Assembly: GCA_015075105.1 (NCBI GenBank) | Contig: JABTUZ010000001.1 | Location: 1,375,001-1,439,000, forward strand | Source: Leptospiraceae bacterium | Lineage (GTDB): Bacteria > Spirochaetota > Leptospiria > Leptospirales > Leptospiraceae | Direction of reading: 5' to 3' | DNA length: 64,000 nt | Shown here: positions 28,430-37,568 of the stretch, in pieces | Layout of the letters: the number at the start of each line of letters is the position of its first letter | Position numbering within the stretch: the first letter of the stretch is position 1 | The notes under the pieces: model-generated | Told to the model about the DNA's origin: nothing | The model's input: only the letters and a program-made list of their open reading frames with translations | The model's database searches: none | Translations under genes and position numbers: made by a program

Positions 28430-28497
28430 AATAACCTCTCAATTCTCTTCACATGAGTAGAGAATATTTCCAAATAAATATTCCTTCGTTTCAAAAT

Positions 28498-30342
28498 CTA
28501 ATCCAATTCAAACTCATTTTTCCAAGAATCGTCTTTGGAAAATTCTGGTTGGTCTTTTTTATTTAGTAATAAGTTTTCTATTACAAGATAATCCATTTCA
28601 GTTCTCATAAAACACCTGTACGCATCCTGGTAAGAATTCACAATCGGCTCACCCCTTACGTTGAATGAGGTATTCACTAAAACTGCACAACCCGTTTTTT
28701 TCTCAAACTCAATGAGAAGATTATAGAAGTTTGGATTTGTCTCTTTGTGAACGGTTTGAACTCTTGCCGAATAATCAACATGCGTGACAGCAGGAATTTC
28801 TGAGCGAGGAATATTCAATTTATCAATTCCAAATAATTTCTCTTCATTTTGAGTCATTGCAATTCTTTTACTCGATTGAATTGGTGCGACGAGGAGCATA
28901 TAAGGGCTTATTGTTTCCAAATCAAAATACTCACTTACTTTTTCTGCAAGTACCGCTGGTGCAAAGGGACGAAAAGATTCTCTATATTTGATTTTTAAAT
29001 TCATAACCGATTGCATTTTTGTATTTCTTGCATCTCCTATTATGGATCGACCTCCAAGCGCCCTTGGGCCAAACTCCATTCTCCCTTGCACATACCCGAC
29101 TACATTTCCGTTAGATAATATTTCTGCAAGGTCTTGCTCCAATTTTCCATTTTCATATTGGGTAAACTTAGCACCAATAGATTCAAAATATTTTTTTGCT
29201 TCGGCTACATCTATTTTTGGTCCGAGATAGGAGCCTTTCATAGAGTCTTGCTTTTTGACAACTCGTGGTTTATTTTCGTACTCATACCAGCCGGATAGTG
29301 CAGCGCCTAACGCACCACCAGCATCTCCTGCAGCAGGCTGAATGAATATATTCTTAAAAATCTTCTCTTTTACAATTTTTCCGTTTGCGACACAGTTTAA
29401 AGCGACTCCTCCTGCAAGGCAAAGATTTTCCATTCCTGTTTCTTTACGAACTGTTCTTGCAAGTCTTAGCATGATTTCTTCGGTAACGTCCTGAACAGAC
29501 CTCGCCAAATCCATTTCTCTTTGAGTTAGACCAGACTCAGATTTTCTTGGGGGAGAGCCAAAAAGCTCAGAGAACTTTTTATTGGTCATGGTTAGTCCGG
29601 TCGCAAAATTAAAATATTTCATATTGAGACGAAATGTTCCATCTTCTTTTAAATCTATCAAGTGCTTGTAAATTAAATCTACATACTTAGGCTCACCATA
29701 AGGTGCAAGCCCCATTACCTTGTATTCCCCGGAGTTTACTTTAAACCCGGTATAGTAAGTAAAGGCAGAATAGAGTAGCCCAAGAGAATGAGGAAAGTCC
29801 ATTTCCCAAAGTGGAGTTAATTTGTTTCCTTCACCCAACCAGACTGAGCTTGCTGCCCACTCACCTACTCCATCCAAACACATAACTGCCGCCTTCTCAA
29901 AAGGAGAAGTGAAAAAAGCCGAAGCTGCATGAGATTGGTGGTGGCCGGAAAATAACAACTTTGGAATTTCTTTAGTTTTGCAATTTCCAATTCTTGCAAA
30001 TTCTTTTTTTAAGAGAACTTTTAAAAGTAACTTCTCTTTTAACCATACAGTCATCGCATTAAAATAAGATCGGATTCCAAAAGGAGCATAAGCTATATAG
30101 GTTTCTAAAAGTCTTTCAAATTTCAGTAAAGGCTTGTCATAAAAAACAATACTATGCACGTCCCTCAATTGAATACCCGCTTCCCTCAAACAATACTCAA
30201 CAGCATTTACGGGAAATCTTGCATCGTGCTTTTTTCGACTGAATCTTTCTTCCTGTGCTGCGGAAATAATCTCTCCATCGAGGATTAATGTTGCTGCACT
30301 ATCGTGGTAGTATCCAGAAATTCCAAGTATATATGTTTTCAT
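28498..30342 (-). CDS. Carbamoyltransferase (NodU/CmcH family)
   Basis: The 614-residue enzyme has the two-domain layout of NodU/TobZ. An N-terminal Kae1-like domain (ILGISGYYHDSAATLILDGEIISAAQEERFSRKKHD, metal histidines in GHHQSHAASAFF, and GGVALNCVANGK) is followed by a C-terminal YrdC-like domain (GRMEFGPRALGGRSIIGDAR, CAVLVNTSFNVRGEPIV). The family transfers carbamoyl from carbamoyl phosphate to a hydroxyl, via an adenylate. In this polysaccharide locus the acceptor is probably a sugar hydroxyl. With DUF5989 and SxtJ downstream it forms a typical trio. Confidence 0.92.
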   Translation of the reverse strand: MKTYILGISGYYHDSAATLILDGEIISAAQEERFSRKKHDARFPVNAVEYCLREAGIQLRDVHSIVFYDKPLLKFERLLETYIAYAPFGIRSYFNAMTVWLKEKLLLKVLLKKEFARIGNCKTKEIPKLLFSGHHQSHAASAFFTSPFEKAAVMCLDGVGEWAASSVWLGEGNKLTPLWEMDFPHSLGLLYSAFTYYTGFKVNSGEYKVMGLAPYGEPKYVDLIYKHLIDLKEDGTFRLNMKYFNFATGLTMTNKKFSELFGSPPRKSESGLTQREMDLARSVQDVTEEIMLRLARTVRKETGMENLCLAGGVALNCVANGKIVKEKIFKNIFIQPAAGDAGGALGAALSGWYEYENKPRVVKKQDSMKGSYLGPKIDVAEAKKYFESIGAKFTQYENGKLEQDLAEILSNGNVVGYVQGRMEFGPRALGGRSIIGDARNTKMQSVMNLKIKYRESFRPFAPAVLAEKVSEYFDLETISPYMLLVAPIQSSKRIAMTQNEEKLFGIDKLNIPRSEIPAVTHVDYSARVQTVHKETNPNFYNLLIEFEKKTGCAVLVNTSFNVRGEPIVNSYQDAYRCFMRTEMDYLVIENLLLNKKDQPEFSKDDSWKNEFELD

Positions 30343-30441
30343 GTTATAGCCGATGGTAAAATTATTTTAAAAAATTGTTTCTATAAACCTTTAATGGCAA
30401 AATAAGTTCTTATTCAAATGAGTCAAATTAGAAAAAATTCT

Positions 30442-31353
30442 CTAATACTTTCCAAGTCTTCCTTTCAACCCATGATAAAAACCGAGTATAACGAATCTAA
30501 AATGTTTGAGATGGGGTTTTCCTAAAACAGTAAAGCCAATTGTATTTCTGATAGACTTTACAAATAAATGAATTCTCATCCTTAGTGTAATATACTTACT
30601 TCTTAAAGACAAATGAACCGCATTGCGGATGATATAGTAATGCCTTAAAGGGGAACGAATAGGGTAGTTTTTATTAAATACAGAGCTGACTGTATCCCCT
30701 AAAGTGTGTTGAATCACAACATCGGCGCAACCTATAATAAAAAATCCTTTTGCTAATGCACGCCAGCACCACTCTAAATCTACCCAATCAATAAATAATT
30801 TCTCCTCCATGAAACCAATTTTTTCGAGTGCATTTGCCGAGATTATTTTGCCGGAAGCAATTGCTTGAGTGATTGTATGACATCCAGTTATTGGAAATAT
30901 TTTTTTTAAAGAAATACCTTCAAACCTCACAAACCCTTGCCTCTTGCCGCCCCGATTCATTTCTAAAAAATCGGGTGCAATTGCTGCAATTTTTTCTTTA
31001 TTCTCATGATTTTTTAGAATTTTTAGTATTTCTTTTACATAATTTTTTGGATAAATAGTATCTTGGTCACTAAGTAAAATATAGTCTGCTTTATTTTGAA
31101 TTGACTTTTTTATTCCGATATTTTGTGCAAAAGCAATTCCTGTATTTTTTCCGAGTGAAATAAATTCTATTTTTTCATGATCCCATAATGGAAAATCCTT
31201 CCTTAAGATTTTAGATTCATCGTCCGAGTTGTCTATAACATACATCTTTTCTACTTGAGCAATGATACTTTCCAAAGTTTTGAAAATAATTTCGTAGCTT
31301 GGGTTATAGCAAACTAACACTGCAAATACTTTTGTTTTTTTTGTTTTAATCAA
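30442..31353 (-). CDS. Family 2 glycosyltransferase (rhamnosyltransferase-like)
   Basis: The 303-residue protein is a GT2 GT-A enzyme: VFAVLVCYNPSYEIIFKTLESI, VIDNSDDES, and the metal-binding segment ILLSDQDTIYPKNYV. It has no clear membrane domain. The pattern VLVCYNP...LLSDQDT is typical of O-antigen rhamnosyltransferases, but donor and acceptor are unknown. The start is TTG (no other candidate), overlapping the end of the upstream SDR gene by 8 nt. Confidence 0.85.
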   Translation of the reverse strand: MIKTKKTKVFAVLVCYNPSYEIIFKTLESIIAQVEKMYVIDNSDDESKILRKDFPLWDHEKIEFISLGKNTGIAFAQNIGIKKSIQNKADYILLSDQDTIYPKNYVKEILKILKNHENKEKIAAIAPDFLEMNRGGKRQGFVRFEGISLKKIFPITGCHTITQAIASGKIISANALEKIGFMEEKLFIDWVDLEWCWRALAKGFFIIGCADVVIQHTLGDTVSSVFNKNYPIRSPLRHYYIIRNAVHLSLRSKYITLRMRIHLFVKSIRNTIGFTVLGKPHLKHFRFVILGFYHGLKGRLGKY

Positions 31354-32200
31354 TATTTCTTAGAATACTTTTCAATTTCGTATCATCTCCCCAAAAAGCC
31401 ATCGGCTCATAATCAGGGTAAGGGTAAAAACCCAGATTCAGCTTCATCTCAACATTTTTTTCTTTCAAATAATTTTCTACAAGACTTCTTATAGAAATTG
31501 GTTTACCACTACAACAATTTATAATTCCTTGAACCCTATATTGTAGTGAGCATTCACAAATATACTCTGCAATTTTTTCAACAGGCAGGTAATCTCGGAG
31601 TTGATCTCCTCCCGACATATTGAATACCTTCTCTCTACTCTGTATTGAATTCTCCAATTGAGAAATAATGGAGTTTGAAGACTGACCTTTTCCATACATA
31701 TAAAATAGACGAATCCACTTAAATGAGAAATTATTTTTCTTTTGCAAAACTTCCAAAAACTTCCTGAGAGAATCCTTAGCAATAGAGTATGGATTAGCAG
31801 GCTTAGAGTCCATCTCTTCGTGCAAGGCACCATTCACAATTCCGTATTCAAAACAAGTACCGACAACAGTTAGATTTTTCAAACCCAATTCAATAAATTT
31901 TTTACAAAAAAAGTAGCTTTCAAATAAATTTTTTTCTATATGAAAATTTTCTTTATAATTCGGAAGCCCGTCCCATGCAAGATGAATGAGTGAGTCAATT
32001 TTCGCATATTCCAAAAAGAATTTTTCGTTTGGCCTAGAAAGATCAAATTCTATAAATTCTACCCTAGAATAAAAATCTAAGAACCTTGCGTTTTGAATGT
32101 TTCTGGTTGTAGAAATTATTTCAATATCTTTTCGTTTTAACAGATCCCGAATAACGTATTGCCCTATAAAACCTGTCCCACCGGTTACGAGTACTTTCAT
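31346..32200 (-). CDS. NAD-dependent epimerase/dehydratase (extended SDR), sugar-nucleotide reductase candidate
   Basis: The 284-residue protein has the Rossmann motif VTGGTGFIGQYVIRDLL and the catalytic YxxxK in NPYSIAKDSLRKFL. It belongs to the extended SDRs acting on NDP-sugars. Just downstream of RfbF/RfbG, a 3,5-epimerase-like protein and a C-methyltransferase, it is the best candidate for the 4-keto reductase that completes a CDP-6-deoxyhexose. That assignment is inference from position. Confidence 0.75.
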   Translation of the reverse strand: MKVLVTGGTGFIGQYVIRDLLKRKDIEIISTTRNIQNARFLDFYSRVEFIEFDLSRPNEKFFLEYAKIDSLIHLAWDGLPNYKENFHIEKNLFESYFFCKKFIELGLKNLTVVGTCFEYGIVNGALHEEMDSKPANPYSIAKDSLRKFLEVLQKKNNFSFKWIRLFYMYGKGQSSNSIISQLENSIQSREKVFNMSGGDQLRDYLPVEKIAEYICECSLQYRVQGIINCCSGKPISIRSLVENYLKEKNVEMKLNLGFYPYPDYEPMAFWGDDTKLKSILRNID

Positions 32201-32212
32201 AAATCGAATAAC

Positions 32213-33439
32213 TTAAAATACTTCCAACTCAGGTATAGCGACTACAAATTTTCCACCCCACTCTCTGATATAAGAAAGTTGGTTTTGAATTTCTGCTTTT
32301 AAATTCCAAGGGAAAATCACTATATAATCTGGCTTTTCTTCTTTAATACGAGTCTCGTCGTAGATTGGAATTCTACTTCCAGGCAAAAACTTATTTTGTT
32401 TGTAAGGATTTTTATCTACCACAAAAGATATTAGGTCCGACCGTAGTCCAGAATAATTTATAAATGTATTTCCTTTTGCTGCAGCTCCATAGCCTGCAAC
32501 AAGTTTATTTTTTTCAGTAGCTTGAATCAAAAACTCCAGCATTCGGTTTTTAACAACATTGATTTCTTTTTGAAACCCTTTATAAAAACTTAAATTATCA
32601 ATTCCAAGCTGTTTTTCTTCTTCTATCAGTTTCACTACACTGTCTGTAATTTTGTGTTTGCCAATATTTTTCTTTTGAGCATAAACTCTAAGACTACCTC
32701 CGTGAGTTTGAAGCTCTTCTACATCAAACACTTCCAATCCATTTGCAGAAAATATTTTTTGAACTGAAAAAAGTGAAAGATAAGAATAGTGTTCGTGATA
32801 AATAGTGTCAAATTGGGTGTGATTCACAAGCTGCATTAAATGAGGAAATTCAAATGTTGAAACACCTGTATCTTTCAATAGAGTCGCAAACCCGCTCACA
32901 AAGTCATTTATATCGGGAACATGGGCAAGGACGTTATTCGCAACTGTGAGGTCAGCTTTTCGATTTTCCTTTACAAGAGACTCTGCCAATTTTTTTCCAA
33001 AAAATTCCTGAAGAGTAGGAATTCCTTTTAAAGTGGCAGCGTCAGCCGTACTTTTTGTAGGCTCTATTCCGAGACAAGGTATGAGTAAATTTTTTACAAA
33101 TTGCAATAAATATCCGTCATTGGAAGCAACCTCAACTACAAAACTATCTTTATCAAGCAGAAATTTAGACACAACCTTTTCGATATAATTTTTGGCATGA
33201 GTCAGCCAAGTAGTTGAAAAAGAGCTAAAGTAGGCGTAGTCATTGGAAAAAAATTCTTCTCGATTGGTAAAATCTTCCGCTTGAACTAAAAAGCAAACTT
33301 CACAAACAAGTACCCTTAAAGGATAGAATAGCTCAGGTTTTTTTAGCTGGTCTTCTCTTAAAAAGGAATTCGATGGAGGGGATGTCCCTAAATCAGCAAA
33401 TACAAATTTTAACTCAGAATTACAGTGCCTACATTTCAT
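32213..33439 (-). CDS. Sugar C-methyltransferase (TylC3/NovU-like, class I SAM)
   Basis: The 408-residue protein has the three-part layout of NDP-sugar C-3 methyltransferases. An N-terminal zinc-binding domain (CRHC...CEVCFLVQ) is followed by a SAM-binding Rossmann domain (VVEVASNDGYLLQF, ADLTVANNVLAHVPD), then a C-terminal domain (KLVAGYGAAAKGNTFINY). The HEHYSYLS segment carries the histidines used in catalysis in this family. It would methylate a keto-sugar nucleotide, giving a branched-chain 6-deoxysugar. It overlaps the epimerase gene by 4 nt. Confidence 0.88.
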   Translation of the reverse strand: MKCRHCNSELKFVFADLGTSPPSNSFLREDQLKKPELFYPLRVLVCEVCFLVQAEDFTNREEFFSNDYAYFSSFSTTWLTHAKNYIEKVVSKFLLDKDSFVVEVASNDGYLLQFVKNLLIPCLGIEPTKSTADAATLKGIPTLQEFFGKKLAESLVKENRKADLTVANNVLAHVPDINDFVSGFATLLKDTGVSTFEFPHLMQLVNHTQFDTIYHEHYSYLSLFSVQKIFSANGLEVFDVEELQTHGGSLRVYAQKKNIGKHKITDSVVKLIEEEKQLGIDNLSFYKGFQKEINVVKNRMLEFLIQATEKNKLVAGYGAAAKGNTFINYSGLRSDLISFVVDKNPYKQNKFLPGSRIPIYDETRIKEEKPDYIVIFPWNLKAEIQNQLSYIREWGGKFVVAIPELEVF

Positions 33440-34002
33440 ACAATTGTTACGCCTTCAAAATCATTATTTAAAAAAGAAAAATTTTTATCCCTATCGGATA
33501 AATTTACCGGAGGCGAAGGTAATTGAATTCCAATTTTTGGATCAAAAATGTTGATCCCCCCTTCACTTTCCTTCCTATAGCTTTCGGTGTGCAAATATAT
33601 TAGCTCAGAATCTTCTGAAATGGATTGAAAACCGTGAGCAAATCCTTCAGGAATATAAATGCTTTTTTTATTTTTTTCTGAAAGTGTAATTCCAAACCAT
33701 TTCAAAAAATGAGGAGAGTTCTTTCTCAAATCCACAACAAAATCAAAGACCTCTCCTTTCACACAAGTCACAATTTTTATTTCAGAATATGGCGGGTATT
33801 GAAAGTGCAACCCCTTGGTTGTATATCTATTATTTGCATGAGAAAAATTGATGTGCACTATCGGCTTCGTGTGGCCTATTTTTAACAATTCTTCCTTTGC
33901 AAAAATTCTAAAGAAATACCCTCTATCGTCTGAGACAATATTTCTTTCAATGATGTATAGTCCATTAATTGGTGTATCTAAAAATTTCAAATTAGAAGAC
34001 AA
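33436..34002 (-). CDS. RfbC-like sugar-nucleotide 3,5-epimerase
   Basis: The 188-residue cupin shows the RfbC signatures: DDRGYFFRIFAKEEL, the catalytic histidine in TKGLHFQYPPYSEIK, DFVVDLRKNSPHFLKW, and YIPEGFAHGFQSISEDSEL. It most likely epimerises C3 and/or C5 of the 4-keto-6-deoxy sugar made by RfbG. The start is TTG 34002, supported by GGAAGGA at about 6 nt. The rfbG stop is 2 nt upstream. Confidence 0.88.
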   Translation of the reverse strand: MSSNLKFLDTPINGLYIIERNIVSDDRGYFFRIFAKEELLKIGHTKPIVHINFSHANNRYTTKGLHFQYPPYSEIKIVTCVKGEVFDFVVDLRKNSPHFLKWFGITLSEKNKKSIYIPEGFAHGFQSISEDSELIYLHTESYRKESEGGINIFDPKIGIQLPSPPVNLSDRDKNFSFLNNDFEGVTIV

Positions 34003-34004
34003 TG

Positions 34005-35084
34005 TTAGTCCTTCCTTGTATAAGATATATACGAATCAATCTGACTTCTCGTAAATTCATTCATATCCTTTCCAGATTGATAAGACTTATACCATTCAAT
34101 AGTAGCGTCTAACGCATGAAGTGTATTCCATTTGGGACTCCAACCCAATTTCATTCTTGCCTTACTAATATCTAATTTCAAATAATTAGCTTCGTGCTTT
34201 TTTGCACTATTGTCTATTTTATAAGAGCTTTCCGGAAATTGCTTGCAAACAGTTTTTGCTATCCACTCCACAGTTTTTGTATCTTCATCGAATGGACCAA
34301 AATTCCACGCTTCCGAGAAATTTTGCTTATCTTCACCAAGAAGTTTTTCTGCAAGAAGTACATACCCACCTATAGGCTCTAAAACATGTTGCCAAGGTCG
34401 AATTGCATTCGGAAAACGTAAGAACAAAGGCTCTTTCTTTTCTATTGATTTAAAAAAATCTGGAAGTAGTCGATCCTTAGACCAGTCCCCTCCTCCAATC
34501 ACATTGCCGGCTCTTGCGGTTGCAATTGCAGTTTTCCCTTCACCAAAAAAACTGCTTCTATACGCAGAGGTTACGATCTCCGCACAACCCTTACTACTCG
34601 AATAAGGATCGTGTCCACCCATACTCTCTGTTTCCCTATAACCCCAAAACCATTCTTTATTCTCATAGCATTTGTCTGTAGTTACGATTACTGCACCCTT
34701 AACAGAGGAAGTTAGGCGAATTGCTTCAAGTACATTTACCGTTCCCATCACATTTGTAGAATACGTATCTACAGGATTTGTGTATGAATCAAGTACGAGA
34801 GCTTGTGCAGCCAAGTGAAACACAACTTCAGGTTTGATTTCTTGAAAGAATTTTGTAAGCTCGTTTAAATTTCTAATATCAATTCTGGAATCAATTTTTA
34901 CCTCATTGGAAATCCCTGCCAACTGAAAAATTGATGGCACTGTGATCGGATCCAAGGAAACACCATAAATTTCAGCACCAAGTTTTTTTAGCCATAAAGT
35001 GAGCCATGACCCTTTGAATCCGGTATGACCGGTTAATAATACTTTTTTTCCCTTCCAGAAAGAATTTATTTCCATTTTTTCCAT
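34005..35084 (-). CDS. rfbG: CDP-glucose 4,6-dehydratase
   Basis: The 359-residue extended SDR converts CDP-glucose to CDP-4-keto-6-deoxyglucose. Motifs are [23 protein letters not shown] at the N-terminus, [26 protein letters not shown], and catalytic [20 protein letters not shown] and the length are typical of RfbG rather than dTDP-glucose dehydratase RmlB. The start overlaps the end of rfbF by 19 nt. The upstream rfbF carries a stop codon, so its substrate supply is in question. Confidence 0.93.
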   Translation of the reverse strand: MEKMEINSFWKGKKVLLTGHTGFKGSWLTLWLKKLGAEIYGVSLDPITVPSIFQLAGISNEVKIDSRIDIRNLNELTKFFQEIKPEVVFHLAAQALVLDSYTNPVDTYSTNVMGTVNVLEAIRLTSSVKGAVIVTTDKCYENKEWFWGYRETESMGGHDPYSSSKGCAEIVTSAYRSSFFGEGKTAIATARAGNVIGGGDWSKDRLLPDFFKSIEKKEPLFLRFPNAIRPWQHVLEPIGGYVLLAEKLLGEDKQNFSEAWNFGPFDEDTKTVEWIAKTVCKQFPESSYKIDNSAKKHEANYLKLDISKARMKLGWSPKWNTLHALDATIEWYKSYQSGKDMNEFTRSQIDSYISYTRKD

Positions 35085-35839
35085 GGGGCCTTACCGGATT
35101 GCCATAAATCTTCTAAATGATTCTTGTCGCGTAACGTATCCATAGGTTGCCAAAATCCGGTATGTGAGTATGCCATTAACTCTTTGTCTCTCGCAAGATT
35201 TGTCAAGGGTGCAGCTTCCCAGCTATCCCCATCTCCACCGATATAAGGAATTACTTTTGGAGACAAAACAAAAAATCCTCCATTGATCCAAGCACCATCC
35301 CCTTTCGGCTTTTCAACGAATCCTGACACTTGGCTTTCTTGTAACTCCAAAGATCCATATCTTCCGGGTGGTTGAACTGCGGTTACTGTAGCGAGCTTTT
35401 TATGATTTTTATGAAAAGAAGTTAGATCAGAAATATTTATATCAGCCAACCCGTCTCCATAGGTAAAACAAAACGCTTCCTCGTCTTTTAAATACTCCCC
35501 GACTCTTTTTAAGCGACCGCCAGTCATTGTATTCTCTCCGGTATCCACAAGGGTCACCCTCCACGACTCTGCGTATTTTTGGTGAACTTCCATTTTATTA
35601 TTGTTCATATCAAAAGTAACATCAGACATGTGCAAAAAATAATTTGCAAAATATTCTTTGATAACATACCCCTTATAACCACAACATATAATAAAATCTT
35701 CAATTCCGTGTTAAGAATAAATTTTCATTATATGCCAGAGAATGGGTTTACCTCCAATCTCTATCATAGGCTTTGGCTTTAAATGGGTTTCTTCGCTAAT
35801 TCTAGTTCCAAGTCCACCTGCTAATATTACTGCTTTCAT
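35066..35839 (-). pseudogene. rfbF: Glucose-1-phosphate cytidylyltransferase with an in-frame stop
   Basis: From ATG 35839 the frame reads [20 protein letters not shown]...[12 protein letters not shown] and then a TAA at codon 43 (bases 35711-35713). It continues without a frameshift as [21 protein letters not shown]...HMSDVTFDM to the normal end. The restored length of 257 residues equals the usual RfbF. The fragment before the stop carries the nucleotide-binding GGLGTR and the [12 protein letters not shown] signatures; the fragment after it carries [10 protein letters not shown] and the sugar site. Neither fragment alone should be active. This could be a sequencing error, a recent nonsense mutation, or a polymorphic site. 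Confidence 0.88.
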
Positions 35840-35867
35840 AATTTCAACCCTTCAATTCTCTCTTGGA

Positions 35868-37568
35868 TTAATAACGTCTATTTTTATTTGAAAATGGATC
35901 ATTGTTTAAACTATTTTTCCACCTATCAATAAATATTTTTTTTTCTTCCGAATCTTGATCGGATCTTTTTATAGAACTTTGTTCAAAATGAAACAATTCA
36001 CAATAAGGAGTGTAAACTGTACGATACCCTTTTTCACCGGCTCTAAGACAAAAATCAATATCATTAAAATCAATTCCTAATTTCAAGTCAAATCCATTTA
36101 GCTCATCAATAATTGACTTTTTCGTCATAATACATGCACCAGTTACTGCAGAATAATTTCTAATTAAATGGGTAAACCCATACTCTCCGATACTACCTTT
36201 TAGAAGCCCATGAAAAATATGCACTACACGTCTCTCAGGCTCTAAAACAATTCCAGCATGCTGAATGGATTCATTTGGATAGAGTAGTTTTCCACCTACA
36301 ATTCCAACACCTTCACTCTGCATAGGCTCTAATAAAGCTGAAAGCCAACCAGAATTACGAACTTCCATATCATCGTTTAATAGTACTACGTATTCGGTGT
36401 TTACGGTTGAAAAACAAAAATTTGCTTTTTCTGCAAAATTAAACTTCTTACTCTCATCCAAAGCATAATTGATTAAATCTATTTTATTCTTTTTATAATA
36501 GTTTTTTAGATTTTCCGTTGTATTGTTATTGTCAATGACCTTAATCTCATAGTTGTTGTACTTGGTTATTGAAAGAATGCTTTGCACTAAATTTTCAACC
36601 AATACAAACTCTTCTCTACCGCCTAACGTCCTTTTCCCGTTATGGGTAGGGATTAAAATTGTTACCTTAGGCTCTGTTGCAAATTTATACCTTAAACGAA
36701 AAGTGCCGGGAAGTAACCCGTCTTCTACAAAAGCCTTTCCGTTAGAGCAAATTTTCACATGTTCTTCTAAGGCTTTTTTAGCATTGAGCAGGGCTTGCGG
36801 TTTAGCATCTACTGTATCTGCGGCAGACCCCGGAATTTTTCTCCAATGATATAAAATTTCTGGAATATGATAAATCTTTTTAGTTTCTCTTGTGATTCTT
36901 AGTGCAAGATCGTAGTCTTGGGCACCTGAATATTCGTGCCTAAACCCACCAACTTTCTGAAAAAGGGATTTTCGTATTGTAATTAAATGCAAGAAGTACA
37001 TAACACAATGGAGTAGTTCTGGGGAATAGTCTGGCTTAAAATACAACTCGGAGTGTTTTCCTCTTGTGTCTATTTTGTCTTCGTCTGTATATATATATTC
37101 TATATCCTTATCTTTATTCAGGGCTTCAGCTACACAAAAAAGTGCGTTTGGGTGTAGCATATCGTCATTGTCTAAGAATGATAAAAACTCACCCGTACTC
37201 AATTCTACGCATCGATTCATAGCATTGGATATATTTAGATTTTTATCGGAATATCTAATTTTTATTCTATCATCAACCCTTTCATAGTATTTTAAAGTAG
37301 AAATAGTTTCCTTTAAATCAGAACAGTCATCAAAAAGACAAAGCTCCCAATTTGGGTATATTTGATTTCTAACTGACTCGATACATTTCGTTAGATATTT
37401 TTTTTCGATATTGTAAACAGGTACGATTACGCTGATGAGAGGCTTGTATTTTAACGAATGGACTTCATCCATACTCACCTTTCTAAATTGAATTTTAGGT
37501 TTAAGAAAATATTTTTTAAACCGAAACACTAAAGATCTTTTGATTCTGCCCAACATAATTTTAATCAT
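35868..37568 (-). CDS. Two-domain family 2 glycosyltransferase
   Basis: The 566-residue protein has two GT2 domains. Domain 1 (about 45-260) shows PLISVIVPVYNIEKKYLTKCIESVRNQIYPNWELCLFDDCSD and LDNDDMLHPNAL. Domain 2 (about 300-530) shows PKVTILIPTHNG, VVLLNDDMEVRNSGWLSALLEPM and VGGKLLYPNESIQHAGIVL. Tandem GT2 enzymes of this kind add alternating sugars or polymerise chains in ABC-exported O-antigens. The 8-nt overlap with the upstream glycosyltransferase gene indicates coupling. Confidence 0.88.
   Translation of the reverse strand: MIKIMLGRIKRSLVFRFKKYFLKPKIQFRKVSMDEVHSLKYKPLISVIVPVYNIEKKYLTKCIESVRNQIYPNWELCLFDDCSDLKETISTLKYYERVDDRIKIRYSDKNLNISNAMNRCVELSTGEFLSFLDNDDMLHPNALFCVAEALNKDKDIEYIYTDEDKIDTRGKHSELYFKPDYSPELLHCVMYFLHLITIRKSLFQKVGGFRHEYSGAQDYDLALRITRETKKIYHIPEILYHWRKIPGSAADTVDAKPQALLNAKKALEEHVKICSNGKAFVEDGLLPGTFRLRYKFATEPKVTILIPTHNGKRTLGGREEFVLVENLVQSILSITKYNNYEIKVIDNNNTTENLKNYYKKNKIDLINYALDESKKFNFAEKANFCFSTVNTEYVVLLNDDMEVRNSGWLSALLEPMQSEGVGIVGGKLLYPNESIQHAGIVLEPERRVVHIFHGLLKGSIGEYGFTHLIRNYSAVTGACIMTKKSIIDELNGFDLKLGIDFNDIDFCLRAGEKGYRTVYTPYCELFHFEQSSIKRSDQDSEEKKIFIDRWKNSLNNDPFSNKNRRY

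Noticed and set aside
35066-35635. Treating the 189-codon frame as a complete short nucleotidyltransferase
   Set aside because: The sequence upstream of it encodes the missing RfbF N-terminus in the same frame, interrupted by one stop codon, so it is a broken rfbF rather than a short gene.
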